From Furcasterigmium furcatum (taxonomy: Eukaryota; Ascomycota; Sordariomycetes; Glomerellales; Plectosphaerellaceae), in NCBI GenBank assembly GCA_001599815.1, contig BCIA01000001.1, positions 5,910,978-5,974,977 of the forward strand: a DNA stretch of 64,000 nucleotides. Direction: 5' to 3'. A program made the position numbers and the translations under genes. Of the stretch, positions 23,469 to 33,812 are shown piece by piece (within the stretch, counting starts at the first letter, position 1; every line of letters begins with the position of its first letter). Below the pieces are notes generated by a model. That model was not told the origin of the DNA and ran no database searches. It saw nothing but the letters and a program-made list of their open reading frames with translations.

Positions 23469-25203
23469 ATGTCTGACGAAAAGACTCACGGCGACCGCCA
23501 GGCGTCCGTCACCCTCCACACCACCCAGGATGTCGAGCGTATCGAGGCTCCCGTCACCTGGAAGGCCTACCTGATGTGCGCCTTCGCCGCCTTCGGTGGT
23601 ATCTTCTTCGGTTACGATTCGGGTTACATCAACGGTGTCCTGGGCTCCCCCATCTTCATCCAGAATGTTGAGGGCTCCGGCGAAGATGCTCTCTCTGAGT
23701 CCAACACCTCCCTGGTCGTCTCCATCCTGTCCGCCGGTACCTTCTTCGGTGCTGTCATGGCTGGTGATGTTGCCGACTGGATCGGCCGCAAGTGGACTGT
23801 CATCCTGGGCTGCGTTATCTACATGTTCGGTGTTGTCATCCAGATGATCACTGGCCACGGCGACTCTCTTGGTGCCATCACTGCCGGCCGTCTCATTGCC
23901 GGTATCGGTGTTGGTTTCGAGTCCGCCATCGTCATTCTGTACATGTCCGAGATTGTAAGTTGATATTCCCCATGCTTCGACCGCGTACAGCGGCTGACCG
24001 AGTACCCAACAGGCCCCCAAGAAGGTTCGTGGCGCTATCGTGGCCGGCTACCAGTTCTGCATTACCATCGGTATCATGCTGGCGTCCATTGTCGTCTACG
24101 CTACCAAGGACCGTAATGACACCGGCGCCTACCGCATCCCCATCGCCATCCAGTTCCCCTGGGCCATCATTCTCGGCGGTGGTCTGCTCCTGCTCCCCGA
24201 GTCCCCTCGTTACTACGTCAAGAAGGGCAACCTCGAGAAGGCCACCGCCGCTCTGGCTCGTGTCCGTGGCCAGCCCCGTGACTCCGAATACATCCAGGTC
24301 GAGCTGGCTGAGATCGTCGCCAACGAGGAGTACGAGCGCGCCCTCATCCCCTCCACCACCTGGTTCGGCTCCTGGGCCAACTGCTTCCGCGGCAGCCTCA
24401 GGGTCTCCAACTCCAACCTGCGCAAAACTATCCTCGGCACTTCCCTCCAGATGATGCAGCAGTGGACCGGTGTCAACTTCATCTTCTATTACTCGACCCC
24501 CTTCCTCAAGTCCACCGGCGCCATCGAGAACGAGTTCCTCATCTCCCTCATTTACACCCTCGTCAACGTCCTGTCCACTCCTCTGTCCTTCTGGACCGTC
24601 GAGCGCTTCGGCCGTCGCACTATCCTCCTCTTCGGCGCCTTCGGCATGCTTGTCTCGCAGTTCATCGTCGCTATTGTCGGTGTCACCGTCGGCTTCAACC
24701 ACACCCATACCGACCCCAATGACGCGGACGCCACCATCGCCAACAACATCCCCGCCGTCAACGCACAGATCGCCTTCATCGCCATCTTCATCTTCTTCTT
24801 CGCCTCTACCTGGGGCCCCGGTGCCTGGATTCTCATCGGCGAGATCTTCCCCCTGCCCATCCGCTCCCGTGGTGTCGCCCTCTCCACTGCCTCCAACTGG
24901 CTCTGGAACACCATCATCGCCCTCATCACCCCTTACATGGTCGGTGTCAACCGTGGCAACATGAAGTCCTCCGTCTTCTTCGTCTGGGGCGGCCTCTGCA
25001 CCTGCGCCTTCGTCTACACCTACTTCCTCGTCCCCGAGACCAAGGGCCTGTCCCTCGAGCAGGTCGACAAGATGATGGAGGAGACCACCCCCCGTACCTC
25101 CGCCAAGTGGAAGCCCCACAGCACCTTCGCTGGTGGCAATGCTGGCCTCGATGGCAAGCACGACCAGACTGTCGACGTCGAGCACCGTGGCTCTGCTGTT
25201 TAA
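23469..25203 (+). CDS. high-affinity-type hexose (glucose) transporter, MFS sugar porter
   Basis: Exons 23469-23954 and 24013-25203, one 58-nt intron, 558 aa. Sugar-porter motifs are complete: 'FGYDSGYINGV', 'DWIGRKW' (loop 2-3), 'GRLIAGIGVGFES', 'PESPRYYVKKG', 'MMQQWTGVNFIFYYS', 'ERFGRRT' and 'VPETKGLSLEQVD'. The C-terminal tail is short, so this is a transporter and not a long-tailed Snf3/Rgt2-type sensor. It resembles the HGT1/high-affinity glucose transporter group. Codons end in C almost throughout, far more than in neighbouring genes, which suggests very high expression. It should sit in the plasma membrane and import glucose and related hexoses by proton symport. The upstream G-rich block with CreA-type motifs would fit glucose-responsive control. 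Confidence 0.92.
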
Positions 25204-26978
25204 GCGACACAAGAAAACCAAGAAGGAATGTATGCAGTTACTCTAGGAAACTGATTTGGTGGTACTTGTTTGCTATACCCGTTTCTTGCGACGCGAAGTG
25301 GCCTTGCCCGAGGTTCACGGTATATATGGAGAGAGAGATTCGAGGAAGTTCCCTTAGGTCCACGTCATGTTAGACGTGGGATATCTATATACTCGAGTAA
25401 TTGAGAGACCAAGAGTTCCCAAAAATGGTACTTCCATGTCGTTTGACGATGCGTCTGAAGTTCGATGTTCGCCGCGGTAGACCAGGGGTTGACGTCGAAG
25501 GTCCCCCCCACTATCCCGATCCGGGGCGACCGTTACTCGAGGGGCGCCACCGTTGCTGGCACTCCTCAATCCATGGTTCTTTCTTCCGCCTGTTCATCTC
25601 CACGCCGACTTGCTTCAATCAATTCGATGACGTCCCCGTCCCATTTTCTCCAGCACTTCGAATTCCATACTGAGGCTTCTCTGAAATGGATCAACTGCTC
25701 TGGTGGTCCTGGAATCCTGGCCCGAGCTTTTCCTTGAACTGAATCAACTCTTTGGCCCAAATCGTCTCGCGTTCGATTGTTGATCGCTCGGGGCCGGTGA
25801 GCTAGGACTAGTCGACGATGTATCGGGTCAGCCTCGAGGGCGAGAAAGCTCATGATGGGAGCCGTTGGCAGTGGAGCTCGGTGGCAATTGGCATCACCTG
25901 CCAACCTGCCCTGGGGTTACTGGGCGCTTCACGTCCACGTTCGGGGCTCAAACCGAGTCTCATCAGCGGTCTGCTTATGCCAAGCGTGGATGTGACACGA
26001 GTGAGGATGGTTCTCGATAGCGCGGGGTGCTCAGATTGATTCCAAGGTCAAGATACGCCAGCTGTCCGCATCAGTCACTATAGCGTCATTGGACGTGTAG
26101 TAGCTTGATTCCGATGACTTTTGTCCGCGTATTGCTGTTGGTGCATCCTGCAAACTTTGGTGGGAGCGATACCCCAAACCAGCAATCATTCCAGAACCAG
26201 ACCAATTGCCTGGTCTCCGATGGTCAACCCCGGCTCCGCGCATCTCCGGGGGCCACCTGGGCATTCCCTGAATAGGGCTGACGTCCTATGTCCCTGCGCA
26301 TCATCCTGATGCTCCCAAGCAAACAAGCTCCTTCCAAATTGACGTCCGTCAGCTTACTGCATCCCTAGCAAGATCACCGCCCTCGATTTCGTCGGCGCAC
26401 CGAGACCATAGGAGACAATCCGAGAGCTACTCCGCCCCCTTTCGGCCGTCCATGCTTCGCCGAACGGCACATCGGCGCTGACGCCTGCTGATATCAGTCA
26501 GAACAGGGAACTGGTCAGCAGTTAGTCTCCGATCTCCAACGGCAATTCAGCGGCCCAGTCGTCAATGCTCGTGATTCATTGGTCGACCGAACGAGGCGAA
26601 TAGGAAGGACCAACCATTTTCATCAGCCGCAGCTGGGGGAAAGAGCCTACGACACATACCTGCCCCCGTAACGTCACCCGTTAAGAGTGCCTCCTTCCCC
26701 CGACTCCCCTCGGACACGATGTTCAAACATGATTTCCTCCGATCCTTTCCTTTGTTCACTTCCCTCGAACACCTCCCGATCACAATTCATGCTCGTGATC
26801 CCCCGTGGTCCGTCGTGAATGACGAGCCGGCAGTAACCACGACGGCTGATCACCAATTCACACCCTCACAGCCATAGTAAGCACATCCCGACCTCGTGTA
26901 ATGGACGTGGCCTGGGCCAACGTCCTCTCTTCTTTTCTGTTCGTCAACTCTGATCGCTGCGACCCAGCCTTGGCCACC
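25204..26978. other. intergenic region, no gene seen
   Basis: A stretch of about 1.8 kb between the hexose transporter and the DUF7730-like gene. Open frames such as 25566-25904 (-) and 25818-26039 (+) have no recognisable family, and no repeat or RNA gene was seen. A possible upstream in-frame Met for the next gene lies at 26901. Confidence 0.45.
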
Positions 26979-27980
26979 ATGCTCCAGACACTCACCCTCC
27001 CGCGGACCCTGCCTCCAACGGCCGAGTTGAGGCTGCTGGCCCTGCCTGACACCAAGACCCAGCCCGCGCTCGCCACCAAGCAACCCGTCTTTCCATTCAT
27101 GGACCTCCCCATGGAAATCCGCCTCCAGATATACCACTGGGTTCTCCTCGGTCACCCCCTGAAACAAGCAGAGCTCGCCCCGTATTACCCAACGCCATCA
27201 CACAGCGCGTACTACGTTCAGTTGGTCAAACCTTGCAGCCATGACGAAGACGATGGCCCCGAAACTGAACCCTCCGATAGCCGGCAGCCCGCCATCGCGA
27301 AGCTGCTCTCGCCAGATCGCCCCATCTGTTCCCTGCCGACTGCTCTCCTCCGAAGCTGCAAGCAGGTGTACGACGAGGCCCGCCTGGTCCCCTTTGTCGA
27401 GAACGAGTTCGTCTTCGTCAACTGGTTCTCCTCGGGTCTCTGGGCAGCGAGAGCATTCGTTCGACCCCTGGCAGACTGGCAGAAGAACGCCACTCGCTAC
27501 GTCCGCCTCGAGCTGCTGGCACGGGACTTCACAGGACCGGGACTCCAGGAGTGGGTGAACCTGTGTGAGGCCTGGGGTCCCAGCCTCCGGGGGCTGCGAC
27601 TCAGGATTCTCATAGGAGGTGGGGCGATCGAGCCTGTTGTTCCCTTTTCCGAGCTGAACAATACCCCAGAAGACCAAGCCATGAATATTTTCTGCGACCC
27701 CGAGCCGCGCCCAGCATGGATCCAGGAGGGCATGAAGCGGCTGTCGGCCCTCGAGGCTCTGGAGATCGACCTGGCCGCCCTGGACTGGAACAACGACAGG
27801 AAGCTTCAGTGGTGTGATGTGCTGGAGAACATGCTCAACAAGGATGGGGCACGACCGAAGGAAATCAGGGTGCGGTGCGTTTCCAAGACGTCGAAGACGG
27901 CTGGCAACTCTAAGGGGATATGTCCGCGTCTCGGGGCGGTAGGGGAAACTGCGAACCCGGCCTCAGCAGATCGACATTGA
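26979..27980 (+). CDS. DUF7730-like (F-box-associated type) fungal protein
   Basis: A single exon of 333 aa. The opening motif 'FPFMDLPMEIRLQIYHWVL' (about residues 38-56) is the F-box-like beginning of DUF7730/2EXR-type fungal proteins. It is followed by 'SLPTALLRSCKQVYDEA' and 'LWAARAFVRPLADWQKNATRYVRLELL', which match the order of blocks in that family. I chose the Met at 26979 because it sits in a GCCACC-ATG context; the frame is open to a Met at 26901, which would add 26 residues. The function of the family is unknown. The Lys/Ser-rich C-terminus looks disordered. Confidence 0.7.
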   Translation: MLQTLTLPRTLPPTAELRLLALPDTKTQPALATKQPVFPFMDLPMEIRLQIYHWVLLGHPLKQAELAPYYPTPSHSAYYVQLVKPCSHDEDDGPETEPSDSRQPAIAKLLSPDRPICSLPTALLRSCKQVYDEARLVPFVENEFVFVNWFSSGLWAARAFVRPLADWQKNATRYVRLELLARDFTGPGLQEWVNLCEAWGPSLRGLRLRILIGGGAIEPVVPFSELNNTPEDQAMNIFCDPEPRPAWIQEGMKRLSALEALEIDLAALDWNNDRKLQWCDVLENMLNKDGARPKEIRVRCVSKTSKTAGNSKGICPRLGAVGETANPASADRH

Positions 27981-28603
27981 GACTTGTATGAATACAAAGG
28001 ATGAGGCGGTCAGTTCTGACCTGATGCAAGTCGTCTCCCTGGTTGAGGCTTCAGCCGTGATCAGCGTCTCGATGCAGTCGCATGGTCGATGATGCGAAAA
28101 TTCGAGTCCGACTGCGAGGTATCCCTCGACCACGCAATCATCGGTCAAATGGGGCATTCAGAGCCCGTACCTTGAAATTCTCGACATTTAAGGATGGGAG
28201 TTGTTGGCACCTAAGGTTCAGGCGGCATCCATCGGAGAGTTGGAGCTAACCCATTGTTGGGTAGAAGTCTGAGCGGTACAGTGGAATCGATCCCTTAATG
28301 AGGCCGCACCTAGTCATGTGAGTTGTGGCCCCGAGTTCGGGCGGGGTCCTCAATTACAGTGGCCGATGACCCTGTGGTGCTTCTCAACTTTTGTCGCTCG
28401 GCTCACATTCAGGCTCACTCATCTGCATCATCCCTTTGCTCATCAACCAAATCTATTTCATTACCTACGCTTTGATTTACGGCACATGTCCTCGTTTGTC
28501 ACCCACATGCCGTAGTCAGAAATTGCTAGGCACTTCGAAAACCACTTTCTCTCGTGAGCAAGTCGTCCTCGTCACTAATCTCACCACCCACCGGACTGGC
28601 CCG
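27981..28603. other. intergenic region upstream of Zn2Cys6 gene
   Basis: About 620 bases between two genes on the same strand. It is the presumed promoter of the transcription factor; no coding frame or repeat is supported. Confidence 0.45.
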
Positions 28604-30705
28604 ATGAGTGACGACGGCAGACGCATCTTGCCAAAGACCGGGTATCCTCGCCGGCGGGCCGTGGCGGCATGCTTGACCTGTCGCGAAAGGAAAAGAAAAT
28701 GGTACACTTCATTTCGAGCTGTCATGGAGTACCTCGACTGACATTTCCCATCCATTCGCAGTGACAACTTGAGGCCGACTTGCTCTGCTTGTCAACGTAT
28801 CGGCGCTCCATGCGAATACATCAAGCAGGATGCATCAGCCTTTGACCCTGCATCACTGAGGATTCTCGACCAGCTCTCTATTATCGAGGGACTGGTAAGG
28901 GACATACATCCCTCCTCATCCATCAATCTCTTGTCGTCTCCGGCAGGGCCAAGCCGACTTGGGCATGGCAAGCCACCCGCCGTGCGCCCCTCCGAGGATG
29001 ACGATTTCTCGGATACAGCACGTATTGTGTCCTCCCTTAACCTAGATGCCAGCCGAAGAGCAGCCACCGACAAGATACTGCAGTGGCCTATCTTCGAGAA
29101 GCTTTTATTCCCTCTCCAACAGTTCAGATTCGTCGATTTCCACGGTATTGAAACGTACACCTATCTCGACGACCTTCTGAACCAATCTGGCCCCTCAACA
29201 TCTCGCTCGATCCGAGAGGCCACCTGGGACTCGTCCGATCCGGTAAATATCTCGACGGAGAGGGGCGACATCGAACAGCTTGTCGACCGATTCTTCAAAA
29301 GAGTCAACAACAAGAACCCAATCTTCACTCGGCGAGTGGTCAGTCAATACTGCCAGCAATACTACGAGCATGGGCCCCTATTCAACCTGGAAACCTGCCT
29401 CGTGTTGCTCATATGCGCGCTGGGGGCGTTCTCGATGGATTTCAAACCCCTTGAGGTGGGCCAAAGCCCCGGGAGCTCATGCCATCCATCTGCCAGGCTT
29501 GCCAGCCTGAGATTGGGGCATTGTTATTTCACTGCGGCCGAAAAACGCCTAGGTATTGCCATGTCGAACATCAGCACTCTTGCGATCGAGTGCCTTTGCC
29601 TCGCCGGGTGAGTTACTCGCTTCCTTGGTGCTATTTTCTACTCGCTCGATGCTTATTTGGTCGTGACGCAGGATTTATCACATGTACTCGATCAACCCCA
29701 TGTCCGCCTTGACCATGTTCCATGCCGCGGGTTCCTCGCTCCAGATTCTCGTTGCTGCCGGGTCTGTAACCTTACCTGCGGGTTACCCACGCAAGACGTG
29801 TGTGCTGACGAGAGTATGCTAGTGCCAGTTCGAATGAGGGAGCGTCACAAATAAACTCCAGCTTGTTCTGGACATGTTATAAATCGGAGAGGTTCGTTGG
29901 GTCACAGAGCATGGCATGAGCTCCGTCTCTAACCCTCATCAGAGAAATCCTCGCCGAGATACCCATCAGTGCGCCAGCTCTGAGGGAGCCTGGGACCCCG
30001 GACTCATATCCCCCGCCACCCCAGCCGGCGAATACGGCTTCCGACGAGTGGGCTGCATCCGAAGAGGACAGCTGGTACTTCCTGCTGTCAGAAATAGCCC
30101 TTCGTCGAATCACGGATCAAGTCGCCGAGGTGGTCACCAAGCACATTGACGCCAAAGTCTCTTCTCAAACGTCATCAAGCATCGAAGAGCTGATACCCAT
30201 CGTGGCTGAATTCGAAAGACAGGCCGAAGAGTTCCGTGAACAGCTCCCCCCGTCCATCCAGTTCCAGGACGTGCCACTTGCGGCAAGCACCGAGTGGAAA
30301 CAGTACAGCCGCGGACGCTACTATCGCGTGCTGGAGCTGATGCACAGGCCTTTCCTCTTCGCGGCCCTCCACGAAGCCGGCTGCGGACCGGTAGTTCTCG
30401 CGCTGGCGGAGAAGGGGCTGCTCAACGCCCTGAAGTATCTGCAGCACAGCCATTCGAGCCACCGCCACCACGGCGTGTGGCTGCAGCTCCGCAACGAGCT
30501 CAGGGAGGCGAGTCTGTTGCTGGCTGCCTCGAGGTCGGGGGCCTTGGCGATGCCTGATGGGTGGGAGGCTGCGGTGGCGAAGACGCTGGCGACGTTTGAG
30601 TACTGGTCGTGGGAGTTCCCGCCTTGTAAAACCTATGCGAGTGTGATCCTGACCTTGGCTGATTCCTCCAACGCGGAAGAGGATGCTTCGGGTATTTATT
30701 CTTGA
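28604..30705 (+). CDS. Zn(II)2Cys6 transcription factor
   Basis: Five exons: 28604-28701, 28762-29607, 29672-29761, 29823-29891, 29943-30705; introns of 60, 64, 61 and 51 nt, in phase, 621 aa. The binuclear cluster cysteines are residues 23, 26, 33, 40, 43 and 50 (C-x2-C-x6-C-x6-C-x2-C-x6-C). Intron 1 splits the Cys33 codon, a position often seen in this family. The middle part is the fungal-specific TF domain, with 'PIFTRRVVSQYC', 'ECLCLAGIYHMY' and 'SSLFWTCYKSERE'. The donor of intron 3 (GTCTGT) is weak but required by frame. It is expected to be nuclear and to bind CGG-type half sites. The nearby MFS/lyase promoter has a CGG-N7-CGG repeat, so it is a candidate regulator of that pair. Confidence 0.88.
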
Positions 30706-31177
30706 ACAAGAAAGCGGATGGCAGAGGGCCTAACGGCACCCCCAGAGCAGGTCAACTACGTCCACCTTTTGAGATACCACAAGCCAGGGATTCAGTCTGC
30801 ATCCAATGTGTCAGGTCACCTTCCGTATATTAAAAAGCGATTGAAAAACTGCTCAGATCTATCGTGCTTTACACGAGAAGTATGGGACGCCACACTCGAC
30901 CCGTCCAGGACTTCTCTGTGGAAGAGGCATGTCTATTGTAGTGAGGTGCACTCTCACGAGCCGACACCTGCATCAACATTTCACTGGCCGGTCCTCTGAA
31001 GACTAAAGGAATTTAGGTGGTCATTTTTAAAGCACCGTCGGAACTTGTAGCCAAGGGAGAGGTTCATTGAATTTCACGTGGCTATGATCGGAGACAGGAA
31101 GCCCAGCCGTAGACGACCGTCTGCGCTCCAGATTACTTTCTTGCCTAGAGCCACGAGCTTCTGGGGCCACAGCGGCA
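30706..31177. other. convergent intergenic region
   Basis: About 470 bases between the ends of the Zn2Cys6 gene (+) and the MFS transporter (-). Presumed 3' UTRs only; nothing else was seen. Confidence 0.45.
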
Positions 31178-33116
31178 TTACCGAGAATCTACCCGCTGAA
31201 CGACAACCTTCTCCTTCTCATCATCCTCGTCGCGCAACTTGTTGTTCTCCACTTCGTCCAAAGGGCCGGCGTCCAACTTGTCGAAGATGTTGGCAAGCTC
31301 CTCGAGGGATTTGCCCTTCGTCTCCGGGAACAGAAGCCAGACCTGCACGATGAAGAGGCCGTCGAGGACACAGAAGAGGATATAGTACCTCCATCCCAGC
31401 TGGGCCATCGCAATCGGGTTGCAGACCTGGCCGACGATGAGCACCAGATTGGTGACGATGAGGGTGAACGCAACACCCCAGCTGCGCCACTCGTAGGGGA
31501 AGAGTTCGGTCGGGTACGAGTAGAGGAGCGGCGTGAGGGCAATGTCGTAGTGGAAGTAGAAGACGAAAAGCATTGGGATGACGGCGTAGCCAAAGCCAGG
31601 GGAGCCGGTGGCATCGAATCGGGAGTTGAGGATCGTCCAGATCTAATCATTGTTAGTCACATGGGTACGGCGGGACACGAAGAAGCTCATGAGAATAGTT
31701 ACGTACCACATAAGACGCGGTCATGCCCACGGCGGACCACTGGAACAGGCGACGTCGTCCCAGGGTGTCGACAAGCATGGCACCGCATCCGACGGTAGCG
31801 AACAGGTTCAATATTTGCAGGCCGCCGTTGATGAGAGACTGATGGGTGGCATTGGTGATGCCGACGCCGTCGAGTACGAGGACCAAGTAGTAGGACACCA
31901 CGGTATTTCCTGACCACTGGGCGGCGATGCCTACCATGGCGGAGATGAGAAGCCGGCGGCGGTTGGCGGGGCTGGCGAGCATCTTCTTGAGGGTCGGCCG
32001 CTTCTCAGAGTTGCTCTCGGTTCGCACCGCCTCTCGGATCTGAATGACCTCGTGCAGGACGAGCGCCGAGTCCGCATCGCCGCCGGCATGGTGCTTTATC
32101 AGAAGAGCGCGTGCTTCGTCGTCACGGCCCTTTGCGATGAGGAATCTGCATGGCAGGAAGTCAGAAGAGGCGATCACGAGCCAGAGGCCTAAGCAAAGAG
32201 AGAATGAGAGAGAGCTTACCGCGGCGACTCGGGCAGGAAATAGGAGAAGATGAGCTGCATCAGGGGGGCGGCTCCCTGGAGAAGCGTCGGGATCCTCCAA
32301 CTCCAAGGTCCAGTCATCTTAAGAGTGGCAAAGGTGATCCAAGCCGCGGCGATGGCGCCGACAAACTAACACCATGTTAGCATACAGAGTGCTGGCGAGG
32401 ATGTCTCAGGGGGGCTCTCTCGCTCACATAGAAGCAGTGGTACAGCGCCGTGACCTTTCCGCGATGAGGGGGGTACGCCAGCTCCGCGAGCAGGATGGGA
32501 CTCGGCTGGGACATGACACCGCAGCCGAAACCCAGGAAGAAGCGCGAGAAGATCAGGAGTCCCAGGTTGACGGACGCGGCCTGGATGGCGGCGCCGATCA
32601 CGCTGATGACGAAGGCGAGCACGAGGGCCTTTTTGCGCCCGAACCTGTTGGAGAAGGGAGCAACGAAGAGGAATCCGATGATCTTGCCGGCGGGCATCAT
32701 GGCGTTGATGGCGCCCAGCTTGGCCTTGGTAGGGAAGTCGTAGTACGACTTCCAGTTCGGGTTGATCTGCAAGGCATTCATCATGGCGCCTTTGGAAGCG
32801 TCAGTTTGTCTCTCTGGCAGTCCTGTGCAGACAACGGCGGGATGAGTTGACTCACCATCATACCCCACGGTGGCGGCCGACATCATGCAGAGAAAGAGAA
32901 GCGCATTGAGGCGGACGAGATGCATCTCCTTCCACCAAGGCTTGCCATTGTCGGGGAGGGCCTGGGAGACAGAGTGATCGATCAGTATCTGAGAATGCCT
33001 CGGCTTGCTTCTCGTGCTCTTTTTGAACATACCGCTGCGATTTCCGGTCCGACAAGCCGGGTGTTCTCGGCCAGTCGCTCCTCGGCGCTCTTCTCGGGGC
33101 GGTTCAGCCAACCCAT
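31178..33116 (-). CDS. MFS sugar-porter transporter (lactose-permease/Lac12-like group)
   Basis: Six exons: 33116-33033, 32961-32856, 32789-32428, 32365-32220, 32145-31707, 31642-31178; introns of 71, 66, 62, 74 and 64 nt, 533 aa. Motifs are 'GYDGAMMNALQ' (TM1, across intron 2), 'NRFGRKKALV', 'GVMSQPSPILLAELAYPPHRG', 'PESPRFLIAKG', 'DTLGRRRLF', 'SYPTELFPYEWRSWG' and 'FPETKGKSLEELA'. The 'YDGxMMNxLQ' start and the 'Y...LFP.E.R..G' block place it nearer the Lac12-like permeases than the hexose porters. A proton symporter for a disaccharide or similar solute is likely, but the substrate is not determinable. It shares a 696-base promoter with the divergent lyase gene. Confidence 0.88.
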
Positions 33117-33812
33117 CGTGTCAGAGGTTGAAGAAATAAGGAAAATTCGGCGTTCCTGAGGATGGGATGACCAGCTGGAGACTGAGAATGCTGCGGTTTG
33201 GTCTGGGATTCATCTCTTGTCCCAGGCTGGCCGATCAGGCGACCTTTATACTCATGGAGCCATGGCATGTCCAAGTTCAAGTTTGCGTCCCGGCCTGGTT
33301 GTTGCGTCCCCGTCCCTCCACTCCCCGTGGGGACTGATCCTAGTCTGGCCCCCGAGTCAGGAGACACTCGAGGGAAAAGTTCATGGGAGCGGACTTCTGC
33401 CGCTACTCCCCGCAGCGTCCACCCTGCGGACATGAAGCCGACAATCCCCGCAGGCAAAAGTGGGAATGTCTCTGGGTCCGCATCCATGCCTCCGTGTAAT
33501 GCCATTGGCCCGACACCCGGCCATCAGAAAGCATCCCATCCTTGACATGCCCACGATTTTCAGTATGCTCAAGGTTTTCACGGCGGTTAAGACGATGTAG
33601 TACTGCGGGGAGTAGCGGCAACGAGGCCAAGCCGTATGAGGTACGTACAATGCGTCGCAGGGGCTCTGCCTGGAAATGTGCCGTCATTGTCCCGTCCCCT
33701 CCCCCCTGTTTGGTTGTATTTTCATAAAAGGGATTGTCCTGGAGCTTCGCAGGCTTGGTCAACACCTCCATCCAAGCTTCTCACCCATTATAACTCAACA
33801 GCTACCCTCAGA
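33117..33812. promoter_or_regulatory. bidirectional promoter of MFS transporter and lyase, with 18-bp inverted repeat
   Basis: TATA-like elements face both genes: TATAAAGG on the minus strand (33243-33250), about 127 bases from the transporter start, and ATAAAAG at 33724-33730, about 83 bases from the lyase start. Between them lies a perfect 18-base inverted repeat, arms 33398-33415 and 33603-33620. Each arm holds CGG-N7-CGG, a plausible Zn2Cys6 dimer site. CreA-type hexamers occur at 33315-33320, 33326-33331, 33408-33413, 33446-33451 and 33605-33610. The repeats are seen directly; regulator identity is inference. Confidence 0.55.

Noticed and set aside
23932..25221. A 429-codon minus-strand frame opposite the hexose transporter
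   Set aside because: Same antisense artefact of codon bias; acidic low-complexity translation without any family motif.
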